A stretch of 64,000 nucleotides of DNA from Maritimibacter sp. GTDB taxonomy: Bacteria; Pseudomonadota; Alphaproteobacteria; Rhodobacterales; Rhodobacteraceae. Positions 1 to 8,863 of the stretch are shown piece after piece. Under the pieces are notes generated by a model, which ran no database searches, was not told the origin of the DNA, and saw only the letters and a list, made by a program, of their open reading frames with translations. The DNA lies in the NCBI GenBank assembly GCA_002701395.1, contig NZVC01000022.1, positions 7,916 to 71,915 of the forward strand, in the 5' to 3' direction. Position numbers and translations under genes: made by a program. Positions within the stretch are counted from its first letter, which is position 1. Every line of letters starts with the position of its first letter.

Positions 1-669
1 ATCGTGATCACCGCCTCGGGCGGCGCGTTCCGCGACTGGCCGCTGGACAAGCTGGCAGATGCGACGCCGGAACAGGCGGCGACGCATCCCAACTGGGACA
101 TGGGGCAGCGGATCACCATCGACAGCGCGACGATGTTCAACAAGGCGCTGGAACTGATCGAGACCAAGGAATTCTTCGAGGTCCTGCCGTCGCAGATCGA
201 GGTGGTGGTGCATCCCGAAAGCCTGATCCACGCGCTGGTGGGCTTTCGCGACGGCGCGCTGATGGCGCATCTTGGCCCGCCGGATATGCGTCACGCCATT
301 GGATATGCGCTGCACTGGCCCGCGCGGGGCGACGTTCCCGTCGAACGGCTGGACCTTGCCCGCATCGCGCAGCTGACCTTCCGCCCGCCGTCCGAGGCGC
401 GCTGGCCCGCGTTGCGGCTTGCGCGCGAGGTGATGGAAACCGGCGGCTTGGCGGGCGCGGCGTTCAACGCGGCGAAAGAAAAAGCCCTCGATGCCTTTAT
501 CGAAAAACGGATTCGATTTACTGCAATGGCAGAGATAGTCGATACGGTTTTGACACGATTGTCATCCGATCCGGGCCTTAGTTCGGCCCAAATCGATCTT
601 GATAACGTCCGGCAAATGGATCAACTGGCCCGGGTTCGGGCCGCAGAGGCGATCCGCGAAAACACATAA
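1..669 (+). CDS. dxr: 1-deoxy-D-xylulose 5-phosphate reductoisomerase, C-terminal part (5' end outside window)
   Basis: The frame is open from the first base and gives the last 222 residues of DXR. DXR is the cytosolic NADPH enzyme that turns DXP into MEP in the non-mevalonate isoprenoid pathway. The family motifs are present in order: TASGGAFRDW near the start, HPNWDMG, the DSATMFNKALELIE metal/substrate-site block, HPESLIHALV and GPPDMRHAIGYALHWP, then the C-terminal helical domain. The stop at 667 lies 11 bases before rseP, so the two are probably co-transcribed. From about position 475 the codon use becomes AT-richer than upstream (for example ATA and TTA-like codons). There is no frameshift. 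The identity is clear; only the N-terminal half is missing from this window. Confidence 0.95.
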   Translation: MVITASGGAFRDWPLDKLADATPEQAATHPNWDMGQRITIDSATMFNKALELIETKEFFEVLPSQIEVVVHPESLIHALVGFRDGALMAHLGPPDMRHAIGYALHWPARGDVPVERLDLARIAQLTFRPPSEARWPALRLAREVMETGGLAGAAFNAAKEKALDAFIEKRIRFTAMAEIVDTVLTRLSSDPGLSSAQIDLDNVRQMDQLARVRAAEAIRENT

Positions 670-680
670 GAGGCAGCAGT

Positions 681-2018
681 TTGGAATTGACGGATCTCAT
701 CCCGACCTTCGGTAACACGCTTTACACGGTCGGCGCCTTCGTCATCGCGCTGTCCGTGATCGTCGCCGTCCACGAATACGGTCATTACATCGTCGGACGC
801 TGGTGCGGCATCAAGGCAGAGGTTTTCTCGCTGGGCTTTGGGCCTGTGCTGTTCAAGCGGACGGACCGGCGCGGCACGCAATGGCAGATCGCGGCGCTTC
901 CGTTCGGGGGCTATGTGAAGTTCCTTGGCGACGCGAATGCGGCCAGCGACAAGGCCAGCGACGTGATGGACACGCTGGACGACGCGGAACGGCGGCACAC
1001 GATGCACGGCGCGCCGCTGTGGGCGCGGATGCTGACCGTCGCCGCCGGCCCGGTGTTCAACTTTATCCTGTCGATTTTGGTGTTTGCAGGCGTGATCCTG
1101 TCCACCGGCGTCGCCAGCGACCCGCTGACCGTCGGTCAGATCCGCGACGTGCCCGCGCTGCAGGACCACCTGCGCCCGGGCGACGAGATCCTTGCGATCG
1201 AGGGGCAGGAAACCCCCGACGTCGCCGATTTCCGCGACTACATCGAAGGCCTGCCCGTGGCCGAGACGCTGGATTACACCCTGCGCCGCGACGGGGAAGA
1301 GGTGCAGACGACCGGCCCCTATCCGTACCCGGCGCTGGTCTCTGGCCTGACCGCCGGATCGGCTGCGATGGAGGCGGGGCTGGAAAGCGGCGACGTGATC
1401 ACCGCGATCAACGGCACGCCCATCGTCAGCTTCGAGGAATTGCGCGTTGCCGTCGGCGAGTCGGATGGCTCGGAGTTGACCTTCTCGATCTGGCGCGACG
1501 GAGAGACCTTCGATGTCGGCCTGACACCGCGCCGGATGGATCTTCCGCTGGAAGACGGCGGGTTCGAGACCCGCTGGCTGATCGGCATCACCGGCGGCAT
1601 GGTGTTCGAACCGATGACCGAAACGCCCGGCCTGCTGGATGCGGCGGAATACGGGGTTAGCCAGACGATCTTCATCGTACGCTCGTCGCTGTCGGGCCTG
1701 TGGCACATGGCCAAAGGCGCGATCTCGTCGTGCAACCTGCGCGGCCCGATCGGCATCGCCCAGACCAGCGGCGCGGCGGCCAGTCAGGGCCTTGAAAGCT
1801 TCATCTGGTTCATCGCGGTCCTGTCGACGGCGGTCGGCCTGCTGAACCTGTTCCCGATCCCGGTGCTCGACGGCGGACATCTGGTGTTCCACGCCTACGA
1901 GGCGATCACCGGCAAGCCGCCCAGCGACACCGCGCTGCGGATCTTGATGACCGTGGGCCTTGGATTGCTGCTGACCCTGATGGTCTTCGCGTTGTCCAAC
2001 GACCTGTTCTGCCCGTAA
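681..2018 (+). CDS. rseP: RseP/MmpA-type site-2 zinc metalloprotease
   Basis: This is a 445-residue intramembrane protease of the RseP family, which cleaves anti-sigma factors or other membrane substrates after a site-1 cut. The zinc motif HEYGH lies in the first membrane segment (residues 31-35), and the second catalytic motif LDGGH, preceded by NLFPIPV, is at about 396-400. PDZ-like sequence fills the periplasmic middle, roughly residues 130-300, and two hydrophobic segments follow it. The TTG at 681 is chosen because an AGAGG-like ribosome site stands just upstream and the next in-frame ATG is far inside. It sits between dxr and bamA, the usual proteobacterial order. The substrate cannot be told from sequence. 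Confidence 0.93.
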   Translation: MELTDLIPTFGNTLYTVGAFVIALSVIVAVHEYGHYIVGRWCGIKAEVFSLGFGPVLFKRTDRRGTQWQIAALPFGGYVKFLGDANAASDKASDVMDTLDDAERRHTMHGAPLWARMLTVAAGPVFNFILSILVFAGVILSTGVASDPLTVGQIRDVPALQDHLRPGDEILAIEGQETPDVADFRDYIEGLPVAETLDYTLRRDGEEVQTTGPYPYPALVSGLTAGSAAMEAGLESGDVITAINGTPIVSFEELRVAVGESDGSELTFSIWRDGETFDVGLTPRRMDLPLEDGGFETRWLIGITGGMVFEPMTETPGLLDAAEYGVSQTIFIVRSSLSGLWHMAKGAISSCNLRGPIGIAQTSGAAASQGLESFIWFIAVLSTAVGLLNLFPIPVLDGGHLVFHAYEAITGKPPSDTALRILMTVGLGLLLTLMVFALSNDLFCP

Positions 2019-2030
2019 AGCGGGGGCGGG

Positions 2031-2051
2031 AGGGGCCGATTCGCGGCCCTT
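2031..2051 (+). terminator. hairpin downstream of rseP, weak terminator candidate
   Basis: Eight-base stem (2031-2038 with 2044-2051, one G-T pair) around the loop ATTCG, just after the rseP stop. No T-run follows, so it may be only an mRNA 3'-end or processing structure. Confidence 0.3.
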
Positions 2052-2157
2052 CCAATTCGATCGCAGAGTCGTGAAAGCGGCGTCTCGGCGCCGCATTTCC
2101 GCCCTAAACGCTGCCTAGTTTTGTCCCTGAAAGCAAAACGCTATCTCGGAGGCAGAC

Positions 2158-2283
2158 ATGCATACCCTTCAGTCCGGCTACCGCGGCCTTTCGCTGCTGG
2201 CCAACCTGAACTGGGACCGGATCCTATTCGCAGGCGGTGCCGCCGGCGCTTTGTACGCGGCGGCCTTCATCATCTCGCTTTGA
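2158..2283 (+). CDS. 41-residue single-span membrane peptide
   Basis: A short open frame of 42 codons, preceded by a near-perfect ribosome site (GGAGG at 2148-2152, five bases before the ATG). The product begins MHTLQSGYRGLSLLANLNWD, and a hydrophobic Ala/Gly/Ile-rich segment to the C-terminus is long enough to cross the membrane once. A strong terminator at 2351-2382 closes the unit before bamA. The base composition at third positions is like that of real genes here. I do not recognise a named family. The layout (ribosome site, one membrane span, own terminator) suggests a real small membrane protein. Position between rseP and bamA hints at an envelope role, which is inference only. Confidence 0.7.
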   Translation: MHTLQSGYRGLSLLANLNWDRILFAGGAAGALYAAAFIISL

Positions 2284-2350
2284 TAACCGGCAGATAGCGC
2301 ACAAGGGTCGGCCCCGGGCGCTATTTTATCCACAATATCTGGTAGTTTGC

Positions 2351-2382
2351 GCACCCATCGATAAGCATCGGTGGGTGCTTTT
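2351..2382 (+). terminator. rho-independent terminator before bamA
   Basis: Twelve-base stem (2351-2362 with 2367-2378, one G-T pair) and loop AAGC, followed directly by TTTT. It ends the transcript that carries the 41-residue peptide gene, so bamA probably has its own promoter. Confidence 0.85.
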
Positions 2383-2388
2383 ACGTTT

Positions 2389-2417
2389 TTGACTCGGCCC
2401 CTCTTTCGCGATAGCAC
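2389..2417 (+). promoter_or_regulatory. candidate promoter for bamA
   Basis: TTGACT at 2389-2394, then 17 bases, then TAGCAC at 2412-2417. The -35 is good and the -10 is poor. It lies just after the terminator and about 35 bases before the bamA start. Confidence 0.45.
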
Positions 2418-2451
2418 ACTGAAAACAACTAATTCGGTGGGATAGGTACTG

Positions 2452-4800
2452 ATGAAGCGGGCACACCTCGCCACGCGGCGCAACGGCCAGATCGCCAACG
2501 GCGGTATCCTCCGAGCTTTCGCTGCCATTCTTCTCGCTTTTACTGTGATTTTTGCCGTTTCGGTGGACGAGGCTTCGGCCCAGTCCTATCGCTTTGGCCG
2601 GATCGACGTGGAAGGCAACACGCGTATCGAGACTGGAACGATCCTGTCCTACGCGGGAATCAACCCCGGCGACTCTGTCAGCGCGGGACAGTTGAATACG
2701 GCGTACCAGAACATTCTGGGCTCGGGGCTTTTCGAATCCGTGGCGGTCGAGCCACGCGGCGGAACCCTCGTGATCTCGGTGCAGGAATACCCGACGATCA
2801 ACCGCATCAGCATCGAGGGCAACCAGCGCCTGAAGGACGAGATCCTTGTGCCGCTGATCCAGTCGCAGCCGCGCCGGGTGTATTCGCCCAACGTGGCCGC
2901 TGCTGACGCGCAGGTCATCGTCGATGCGTACCAGGAAGCGGGGCGCCTTGCCGCGACCGTGAACCCGGTGATCATCAAGCGGTCCAACAACCGCGTCGAC
3001 CTTGTGTTCGAGGTCAACGAAGGCCGCGTGATCGAGGTGGAGCGCATCAGCTTCGTCGGCAACCGCGACTTCTCGGACCGTCGTCTGCGTCGCGTGCTCG
3101 ATTCCAAGCAGGCGGGCCTGTTCCGCACGCTGGTGCAGCGTGACACCTTCATCGGCGACCGCATTCAGTTCGACCGTCAGGTGCTGACCGATTTCTACCG
3201 GTCGCGCGGTTACGTCGATTTCCAGATCATGTCCGTGGCGTCGGAATTCTCGCGCGAGCGGAATGCGTTCTTCGTGACCTTCACGGTGCAAGAAGGGCAG
3301 AAATTCTCGTACGGGAACATCTCGGCCTCGTCCGACCTGCCCGAGATCGACGTGGCGGCCTATCAGTCGGCGATCCGTCTGCGGCCCGGCCAGACCTACA
3401 GCCCGGTGGACATCGACAACACCATCGCGCGTCTGGAACGGCTGGCTGTCCAGCAGGACCTTGATTTCATCCGCGTCGATCCCCGCGTGACGCGGGACGA
3501 CCGCAACCTGCTGCTGAACATCGACTTCGCGCTGGTGCGCGGTCCGCGCATCTTCGTCGAGCGGATCGACATCGAAGGCAACGCGACCACGCTTGACCGC
3601 GTGATCCGGCGCCAGTTCACCGCCGTCGAAGGCGATCCGTTCAACCCGCGTGAAATCCGCGAGGCGGCCTCGCGGATCGAGGCGCTTGGCTACTTCTCGT
3701 CCGCCAACGTGACGCCGCGCGCCGGGTCCAGCCCGGATCAGGTGATCGTCGACGTGGACGTCGAGGAACAGCCGACCGGCTCGCTTGGCTTCGGTGCCAC
3801 CTATTCGACGTCCAGCGGCTTTGGCCTGACGTTCAACTTCTCGGAACGCAACTTCCTTGGACGTGGCCAGACGCTTGGCTTCGACGTGGCGGCGGGCGCC
3901 GGGACGGGGACCTATGGTTTCAGCTTCCGCGAACCCGCGTTCTTGGGCCGCAATGTCGCGTATTTCTTCAACATCAGCTATTCGACGACGGACTCGGCGA
4001 ACGACACCAGCTATTCGACCACGGTTGGCAACATCACCACCGGGTTCGAATTCCCGCTGAACGAGTTCGCGCGGATGGGCGTCAACACCTTCGGCCGCTA
4101 CACCGACCTGTACAGCGTGCCGACGGACTCGTCCGACATCCTGCAGCGTGAAGCCACGCGCGGGGCCGAGTGGACGATGGGCCTTGGCTATGACCTGACG
4201 TACCGCACGCTGCGGACCGGGCTTGACCCCGACTCGGGCGTTCTTCTGCGCTGGAGCCAGGACTTCGCCGGGATCGCGGGGGACGTGTCCTACGTGAAGT
4301 CGGAACTGCTGGCCGTGGCCGAGACCAAGGTACTGAACGGCGAAGTGACCCTGCGGGCGATCGTCGAGGGCGGTGCCCTGAACTCGCTTGACGGGTCGTC
4401 CGACAGCCGGATCGTCGACCGCTTCAGCCTGAACGGCAAGATGCGCGGCTTCGAGTACTACGGCCTTGGCCCGCGTGACAACGCGGCGGGCAACGAGGAC
4501 GCGCTTGGCGGCAACTACTTTGCCGTCGCGAAGTTCGAGGCCGAGTTCCCGCTGGGTCTGCCGGAAGAGTACGGCATCCACGGCGGCGTGTTCGTCGACG
4601 TCGGGTCTGTCTGGGGCCTTGACGACGTGAACGGCACCGGGCTTGTCGACGATGCGTTCAGCCTGCGTTCGGTGGCCGGTGTGTCGCTGTTCTGGGACAC
4701 GCCGCTTGGGCCGCTGCGGTTCAACTACTCCAAAGCGATCAAGAAAGAAGACTACGACCTCGAGCGCGAGTTCGAACTGACGATCTCGACCCGGTTCTGA
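2452..4800 (+). CDS. bamA: outer membrane protein assembly factor BamA
   Basis: This 782-residue protein is the Omp85 core of the BAM complex, which folds beta-barrel proteins into the outer membrane. A signal peptide runs to about residue 44 (ending near ASAQS). About five POTRA repeats follow to about residue 425, with typical phrases such as IEGNQRLKDE and FVGNRDFSDR. A C-terminal beta-barrel closes with an aromatic residue (TISTRF), the expected BAM recognition end. The Omp85 pattern GSLGFGATYSTSSGFG marks the start of the barrel. It has its own promoter candidate and precedes ompH by 4 bases. The start ATG follows a GGTGGGATAGG-rich stretch. Length and order match the family. Confidence 0.96.
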   Translation: MKRAHLATRRNGQIANGGILRAFAAILLAFTVIFAVSVDEASAQSYRFGRIDVEGNTRIETGTILSYAGINPGDSVSAGQLNTAYQNILGSGLFESVAVEPRGGTLVISVQEYPTINRISIEGNQRLKDEILVPLIQSQPRRVYSPNVAAADAQVIVDAYQEAGRLAATVNPVIIKRSNNRVDLVFEVNEGRVIEVERISFVGNRDFSDRRLRRVLDSKQAGLFRTLVQRDTFIGDRIQFDRQVLTDFYRSRGYVDFQIMSVASEFSRERNAFFVTFTVQEGQKFSYGNISASSDLPEIDVAAYQSAIRLRPGQTYSPVDIDNTIARLERLAVQQDLDFIRVDPRVTRDDRNLLLNIDFALVRGPRIFVERIDIEGNATTLDRVIRRQFTAVEGDPFNPREIREAASRIEALGYFSSANVTPRAGSSPDQVIVDVDVEEQPTGSLGFGATYSTSSGFGLTFNFSERNFLGRGQTLGFDVAAGAGTGTYGFSFREPAFLGRNVAYFFNISYSTTDSANDTSYSTTVGNITTGFEFPLNEFARMGVNTFGRYTDLYSVPTDSSDILQREATRGAEWTMGLGYDLTYRTLRTGLDPDSGVLLRWSQDFAGIAGDVSYVKSELLAVAETKVLNGEVTLRAIVEGGALNSLDGSSDSRIVDRFSLNGKMRGFEYYGLGPRDNAAGNEDALGGNYFAVAKFEAEFPLGLPEEYGIHGGVFVDVGSVWGLDDVNGTGLVDDAFSLRSVAGVSLFWDTPLGPLRFNYSKAIKKEDYDLEREFELTISTRF

Positions 4801-4804
4801 CGTC

Positions 4805-5506
4805 ATGGCGCGGTTCCATCGCGCCGGGCGTCTGTACCGGCTTCTTGCGGGTCTTCTGATGATAATCCTTGTCGCCGCCGGTGCTCCGGCGGCGGCGCAG
4901 GACAACCAGCCGCCACTGGTCGGCTTTCCCATCCTCACCCTCGATCAGGAACGCCTGTACGGCGAGTCGCGCGCCGCCGCCCGCATCATCGACGAGATCG
5001 AGACGCGGGCGTCCGAACTGGCGGCCGAGAACCGGCAGATCGAGGCCGAACTGTCGGCCGAGGAACTGGAACTGACCGAACGGCGCGAGACGATGCCACC
5101 TGACGAGTTCCGCCCGCTTGCGGATGCGTTCGACGAAAAGGTTCAGCGGATCCGGGCCGAACAGGACGGCAAGGAACGCGATCTTCAGACGATGCGCGAC
5201 GAGGAACGGCAGCTGTTCCTGCGCCGGATCACCCCGATCCTTGCCGAACTGGCCCGCGAACGCGGTGCGTTGATGATCCTCGACCGCCGCACGGTGCTGT
5301 TGTCGGCAGAGACGGTCGACATCACCGAGGACGCCATCACCCGCATCGACGACGTGCTGCTGGACGCGGACGGCAACCTGACCGAACCGCTGCCCGCCCC
5401 GCCGGTGGAACGCCCGGCCGACCTGCTTAGCCCGCCCGATCCCGCGCCAACGGCCCCGGACGCGGCGGAAACGCCCGGCGATGCCGGTCCGGCGGACGCG
5501 GACTGA
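4805..5506 (+). CDS. OmpH/Skp-family periplasmic chaperone
   Basis: This 233-residue protein has a clear signal peptide (cleavage near residues 30-32, APAAAQDN). A long charged, heptad-like helical region at about residues 45-135 (rich in Glu, Arg, Leu) is the tentacle type seen in Skp/OmpH. Skp trimers hold unfolded outer-membrane proteins on their way to BamA, and the gene lies 4 bases after bamA. The tail from about residue 195 is rich in Pro, Ala and Asp and is probably disordered; it is longer than in E. coli Skp. lpxD, which often follows in other proteobacteria, is absent here. The family assignment is strong. The exact partner set is inferred. Confidence 0.88.
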   Translation: MARFHRAGRLYRLLAGLLMIILVAAGAPAAAQDNQPPLVGFPILTLDQERLYGESRAAARIIDEIETRASELAAENRQIEAELSAEELELTERRETMPPDEFRPLADAFDEKVQRIRAEQDGKERDLQTMRDEERQLFLRRITPILAELARERGALMILDRRTVLLSAETVDITEDAITRIDDVLLDADGNLTEPLPAPPVERPADLLSPPDPAPTAPDAAETPGDAGPADAD

Positions 5507-5586
5507 TCCCGCGCGCGCAATCTTGTTTAACCCCGGGTTGCTTGATAGAGCACGCAGGCCTTGGGAACTGAAGAAGGACGGCGTCC

Positions 5587-6048
5587 ATGACCGATGCCCT
5601 TAAGACTGCCGACACGGATATGATCCAGCGGATCCTGCCGCACCGTTACCCGTTCCTTCTGGTGGACCGGGTGGTCGACATTGACGGCACCAACTCGGCG
5701 ACGGGCATCAAGAACGTCACCTTCAACGAGCCGCATTTTCAGGGCCATTTCCCCGGAACCCCGATCATGCCGGGCGTGACCATCATCGAAGCGATGGCCC
5801 AGACCGCCGGCATCATGATCGGCGTGGCGAACGACATCACCGATACGAACCTGCTGATCTACCTGATGAGCGTCGACAAGGCCAAGTTCCGCCGCAAGGT
5901 GGTCCCGGGTGATCAGCTGAAGCTGCACATCACCGGCCTGCGCACCGGCGGCAAGGTCCTGAAGTTCCATGGCGTCGCCGAGGTCGACGGGCAGAAAGCG
6001 GCCGAGGCCGAATTCGCCGCGATGGTCGACCTGACGCCCGGAGCCTGA
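5587..6048 (+). CDS. fabZ: 3-hydroxyacyl-ACP dehydratase FabZ
   Basis: FabZ removes water from 3-hydroxyacyl-ACP in the type II fatty acid elongation cycle in the cytosol, and so competes with LpxA for hydroxyacyl-ACP. The 153-residue length is standard. The hot-dog active site is visible as [12 protein letters not shown], with catalytic His54 and Glu68 (IIEAMAQ). The N-terminal signature [13 protein letters not shown] is also present. A GAAGAAGGA ribosome site precedes the ATG. It lies 80 bases after ompH and 3 bases before lpxA, so it heads the lipid A gene run. Confidence 0.96.
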   Translation: MTDALKTADTDMIQRILPHRYPFLLVDRVVDIDGTNSATGIKNVTFNEPHFQGHFPGTPIMPGVTIIEAMAQTAGIMIGVANDITDTNLLIYLMSVDKAKFRRKVVPGDQLKLHITGLRTGGKVLKFHGVAEVDGQKAAEAEFAAMVDLTPGA

Positions 6049-6051
6049 GCC

Positions 6052-6852
6052 ATGAGCATCGACGCCACCGCGCGCATCCATCCCAGCGCCATCATCGAAG
6101 ACGGCGCCGTGATCGGGCCGGAGGTCGAGATCGGCGCCTTTTCGGTCATCGGGCCGAAGGTAAAGCTTCACGCCGGCGTCCGGGTCAAAAGCCACAACGT
6201 CATCACCGGCGACACCGAGATCGGCGAGAAGACCGAGGTCTTTCCGTTCTGTTCCATCGGGGACATCCCGCAGGATCTGAAGTTCGCCGGCGAGGACACG
6301 CGCCTTGTGATCGGCGCGCGCAACACCATCCGCGAGCACGTGACGATGAACCCCGGCACCGCGCATGGCGGCGGGCTGACCAGCGTCGGCGATGACTGCC
6401 TGTTCATGGCGGGCGTCCACGTCGCGCACGACGTGCGCATCGGCAGCCGGGTGATCGTGGTCAACCAGTCGGGCATCGCGGGCCACGCCACCATCGGCGA
6501 CGACGTGATCATCGGCGGCATCTCGGGCGTGCACCAGTGGGTCCGCATCGGCAAGGGTGCGATCATCGGCGGTGTGACCAAGGTTGCCAAGGACGTGATC
6601 CCCTATGGCATGGTCGATGCCGAGGCCGGGGAACTGCGTGGCCTGAACCTTGTCGGCCTGCGCCGCAAGGGCGTGGACCGGGCCGAGATCGGTGCGCTTC
6701 GGGCCGCCTACAAGGATCTGGGCGAGGGCGAGGGCAGCTTCCAAGAGCGCGCCGCCAAGCTGATGGAAGAGACCGAAAGCGCCTATGTGCGCGAGGTCGC
6801 GGAGTTCATCCTTACCGACAGCGACCGGCACTTCCTGACCCCGAAGAAATGA
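6052..6852 (+). CDS. lpxA: UDP-N-acetylglucosamine acyltransferase LpxA
   Basis: This is the first enzyme of lipid A synthesis. It moves a 3-hydroxyacyl chain from ACP to the 3-OH of UDP-GlcNAc. The 266 residues fold as a left-handed beta helix built from hexapeptide repeats (IEDGAVIGPEVEIG and similar) over about residues 1-190, followed by a helical C-terminal domain. The catalytic histidine is His126 in GVHVAHD. The stop overlaps the next start in ATGA, a sign of translational coupling with lpxI. Confidence 0.96.
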   Translation: MSIDATARIHPSAIIEDGAVIGPEVEIGAFSVIGPKVKLHAGVRVKSHNVITGDTEIGEKTEVFPFCSIGDIPQDLKFAGEDTRLVIGARNTIREHVTMNPGTAHGGGLTSVGDDCLFMAGVHVAHDVRIGSRVIVVNQSGIAGHATIGDDVIIGGISGVHQWVRIGKGAIIGGVTKVAKDVIPYGMVDAEAGELRGLNLVGLRRKGVDRAEIGALRAAYKDLGEGEGSFQERAAKLMEETESAYVREVAEFILTDSDRHFLTPKK

Positions 6853-7655
6853 GCCGTCTCGCGATCATCGCGGGCGGCGGGTCGCTGCCGCTGAAGATCG
6901 CGGCGGCCCATCCCGAGGCTTTGTTCGTCGCCATCAACGGCGCCGGGGTGACACCGCCCGACGGCGTCGAGACGGCGGACGCGACCTATGAGAAATTCGG
7001 CGACCTGTTCCGCAAGCTGCGCGCCGCCGGTGTCACCGATTTGGTGATGGCGGGCGGCGTGGCGCGGCCGGTGCTGAACCCGGCGCGCTTCGACACCAAG
7101 ACGATGATGCTGGCGCCGCGCTTCCTGAAGGCTATGCAGGGCGGCGACGACCAGATCCTGCGCACCGTGGTTGCGGTGTTCGAAGAGGCGGGCTTTGCCG
7201 TGCGCGGCGCCTATGAGCTTCTGCCCGAGTTGACGACGCCTGCCGGACGGCTTGCCGGGAAGAAGCCATCGGCCAAGGACCTTGCCGACATCGACCGCGC
7301 CGTGGGCATCCTGACCGCGCTGGGGCCCGAGGATGTCGGGCAGGGCGCGGTGGTGGACGGCGGCCTGTGCCTTGGGATCGAGACGGTGCAGGGCACCGAC
7401 GCGATGCTGGATTTCGTCGCCCGCACACCGCCCAAGCTGCGGCGGGGCGGCGGCGTTCTGGTGAAGGCGCCGAAGCCGGGGCAGGACCTGCGCGTCGACA
7501 TGCCCGCCGTCGGCCCCGCCACGGTCGAGGCCGCCGCCGCTGCGGGCCTGTCGGGCATCGTGATCGCGGCGGGCCGCGTGCTGCTTCTGGATCGTGCTGT
7601 CGTGACCGAAGCCTGCGCCTCGCGCGGGGTGTTCCTGCTGGCGAAGGAGTTCTGA
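6849..7655 (+). CDS. lpxI: UDP-2,3-diacylglucosamine diphosphatase LpxI
   Basis: The 268-residue product is of the LpxI type (formerly DUF1009), which hydrolyses UDP-2,3-diacylglucosamine to lipid X in alphaproteobacteria in place of LpxH. Typical phrases are LAIIAGGGSLPL at the N-terminus, MAGGVARP near residue 67, GAYELLPEL, and the C-terminal block GVLVKAPKPGQDLRVDMP. The ATG overlaps the lpxA stop (ATGA), and its own TGA overlaps the lpxB ATG. A longer upstream frame exists but runs inside lpxA and is not credible. Its place between lpxA and lpxB fits this step exactly. Confidence 0.94.
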   Translation: MSRLAIIAGGGSLPLKIAAAHPEALFVAINGAGVTPPDGVETADATYEKFGDLFRKLRAAGVTDLVMAGGVARPVLNPARFDTKTMMLAPRFLKAMQGGDDQILRTVVAVFEEAGFAVRGAYELLPELTTPAGRLAGKKPSAKDLADIDRAVGILTALGPEDVGQGAVVDGGLCLGIETVQGTDAMLDFVARTPPKLRRGGGVLVKAPKPGQDLRVDMPAVGPATVEAAAAAGLSGIVIAAGRVLLLDRAVVTEACASRGVFLLAKEF

Positions 7656-8818
7656 TGCGCGTGTTCGTCCTTGCCGGAGAGCCCTCGGGCGACCGTCTTG
7701 GCGGCGCGCTGATGCAGGGCCTGAAACAGCTAGCGCCTGATGTGACTTTCGACGGCATCGGCGGACGGAACATGATCGCCGAGGGGCTGACGTCGCGCTT
7801 TCCGATGGACGAACTGTCGGTCATGGGCATCGCCGAGGTGCTGCCGAAGTACCGCCACCTGAAGCGCCGTCTGACCCAGACGGTCGACTGGGTGCTGGAC
7901 ACCAAGCCCGACGTGCTGCTGACCATCGACGCGCCCGATTTCTCGTTGCGCGTGGCGTCGCAGGTGAAAGAGCGCAGCGACATCCGCTGCGTCCACTACG
8001 TCGCACCCACGGTCTGGGCGTGGCGCGCGGGGCGGGCGGCGAAGATGGCGCGCTATCTCGACCAACTGCTGGCGCTGCTGCCGTTCGAGCCGCCGTATTT
8101 CGAGGACGTCGGACTGCGCTGCGATTTCGTCGGGCACCCGGTGGCCGCCGAACCCGTGGCGACGGATGCCGAGGTCGCGGCGTTCCGGGTCGAGGCCGGG
8201 CTGGGCGACGCGCGCACGCTGCTGGTTCTTCCCGGCTCTCGCCGGGGCGAGGTCGGACGCCTTGCGCCGGTGTTCGGCGAGGCGATGCGCCCGCTGGTGA
8301 AGCGTCACCCCGGCCTGCGGATAGTGGTGCCCGCCGCCGACCATGTCGCGGGCGACGTGCTGGAGGCGGTCAAAAGCTGGCCGGGCGATCCGGTGGTGCT
8401 GGACCCGCGCGGGATGCGCGGCGACCTTGCCACCGCCCGCAAGCGCGCCGCGTTCCGTGCCGCCGACCTTGCGCTGGCCGCCTCGGGCACGGTGTCGCTG
8501 GAACTGGCCGCCGCAGATACGCCGATGGTCGTGGCCTATGACATGAACTGGCTCACATGGCAGATCGCCAGCCGCATGGTGAAGCTGGACACGGTGACCT
8601 TGGTGAACCTCGTCGCGGGGACCCGCACGGTGCCCGAGTTCCTTGGCCCCGATTGCCGCCCGGCGCCGATTGCCGATGCGCTGGATCACCTGCTGTCGTC
8701 CCCGGACGCGCTGGCCGAGCAGCACGCTGCGATGGCGGCGTCGATGCAGGCGCTGGGGCGCGGGGCCGAGCCACCCGGCCTGCGGGCCGCACGCGCCGTT
8801 CTGGACGGGCTGGGCTGA
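7655..8818 (+). CDS. lpxB: lipid-A-disaccharide synthase LpxB
   Basis: LpxB is a membrane-associated family 19 glycosyltransferase. It joins lipid X to UDP-2,3-diacylglucosamine and makes the lipid A disaccharide. The 387 residues begin MRVFVLAGEPSGDRLGG, which carries the N-terminal family signature (EPSGD at 9-13). Further family blocks are VLLTIDAPDFSLRVA, YVAPTVWAWR, LVLPGSRRGEV and ASGTVSLELA, the last in the UDP-binding half. The ATG shares one base with the lpxI stop. It is the last gene of the fabZ-lpxA-lpxI-lpxB run. Confidence 0.96.
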   Translation: MRVFVLAGEPSGDRLGGALMQGLKQLAPDVTFDGIGGRNMIAEGLTSRFPMDELSVMGIAEVLPKYRHLKRRLTQTVDWVLDTKPDVLLTIDAPDFSLRVASQVKERSDIRCVHYVAPTVWAWRAGRAAKMARYLDQLLALLPFEPPYFEDVGLRCDFVGHPVAAEPVATDAEVAAFRVEAGLGDARTLLVLPGSRRGEVGRLAPVFGEAMRPLVKRHPGLRIVVPAADHVAGDVLEAVKSWPGDPVVLDPRGMRGDLATARKRAAFRAADLALAASGTVSLELAAADTPMVVAYDMNWLTWQIASRMVKLDTVTLVNLVAGTRTVPEFLGPDCRPAPIADALDHLLSSPDALAEQHAAMAASMQALGRGAEPPGLRAARAVLDGLG

Positions 8819-8863
8819 GCCGCCGCGCTTGCCCGACGCGCGGCGCGGCATATCTGATGGCGC

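Noticed and set aside
621..2096. Long minus-strand open frame antisense to rseP
   Set aside because: Third-position GC bias in a GC-rich gene creates long antisense frames; the product has no recognisable domain and rseP is certain.
2326..4938. 870-codon minus-strand frame over bamA
   Set aside because: Antisense shadow of bamA; very His/Arg/Asp-rich composition and no start signal or family.
6537..6848. N-terminal extension of lpxI inside lpxA
   Set aside because: The ATGA overlap at 6849 gives the family start; the extension is lpxA read in another frame.
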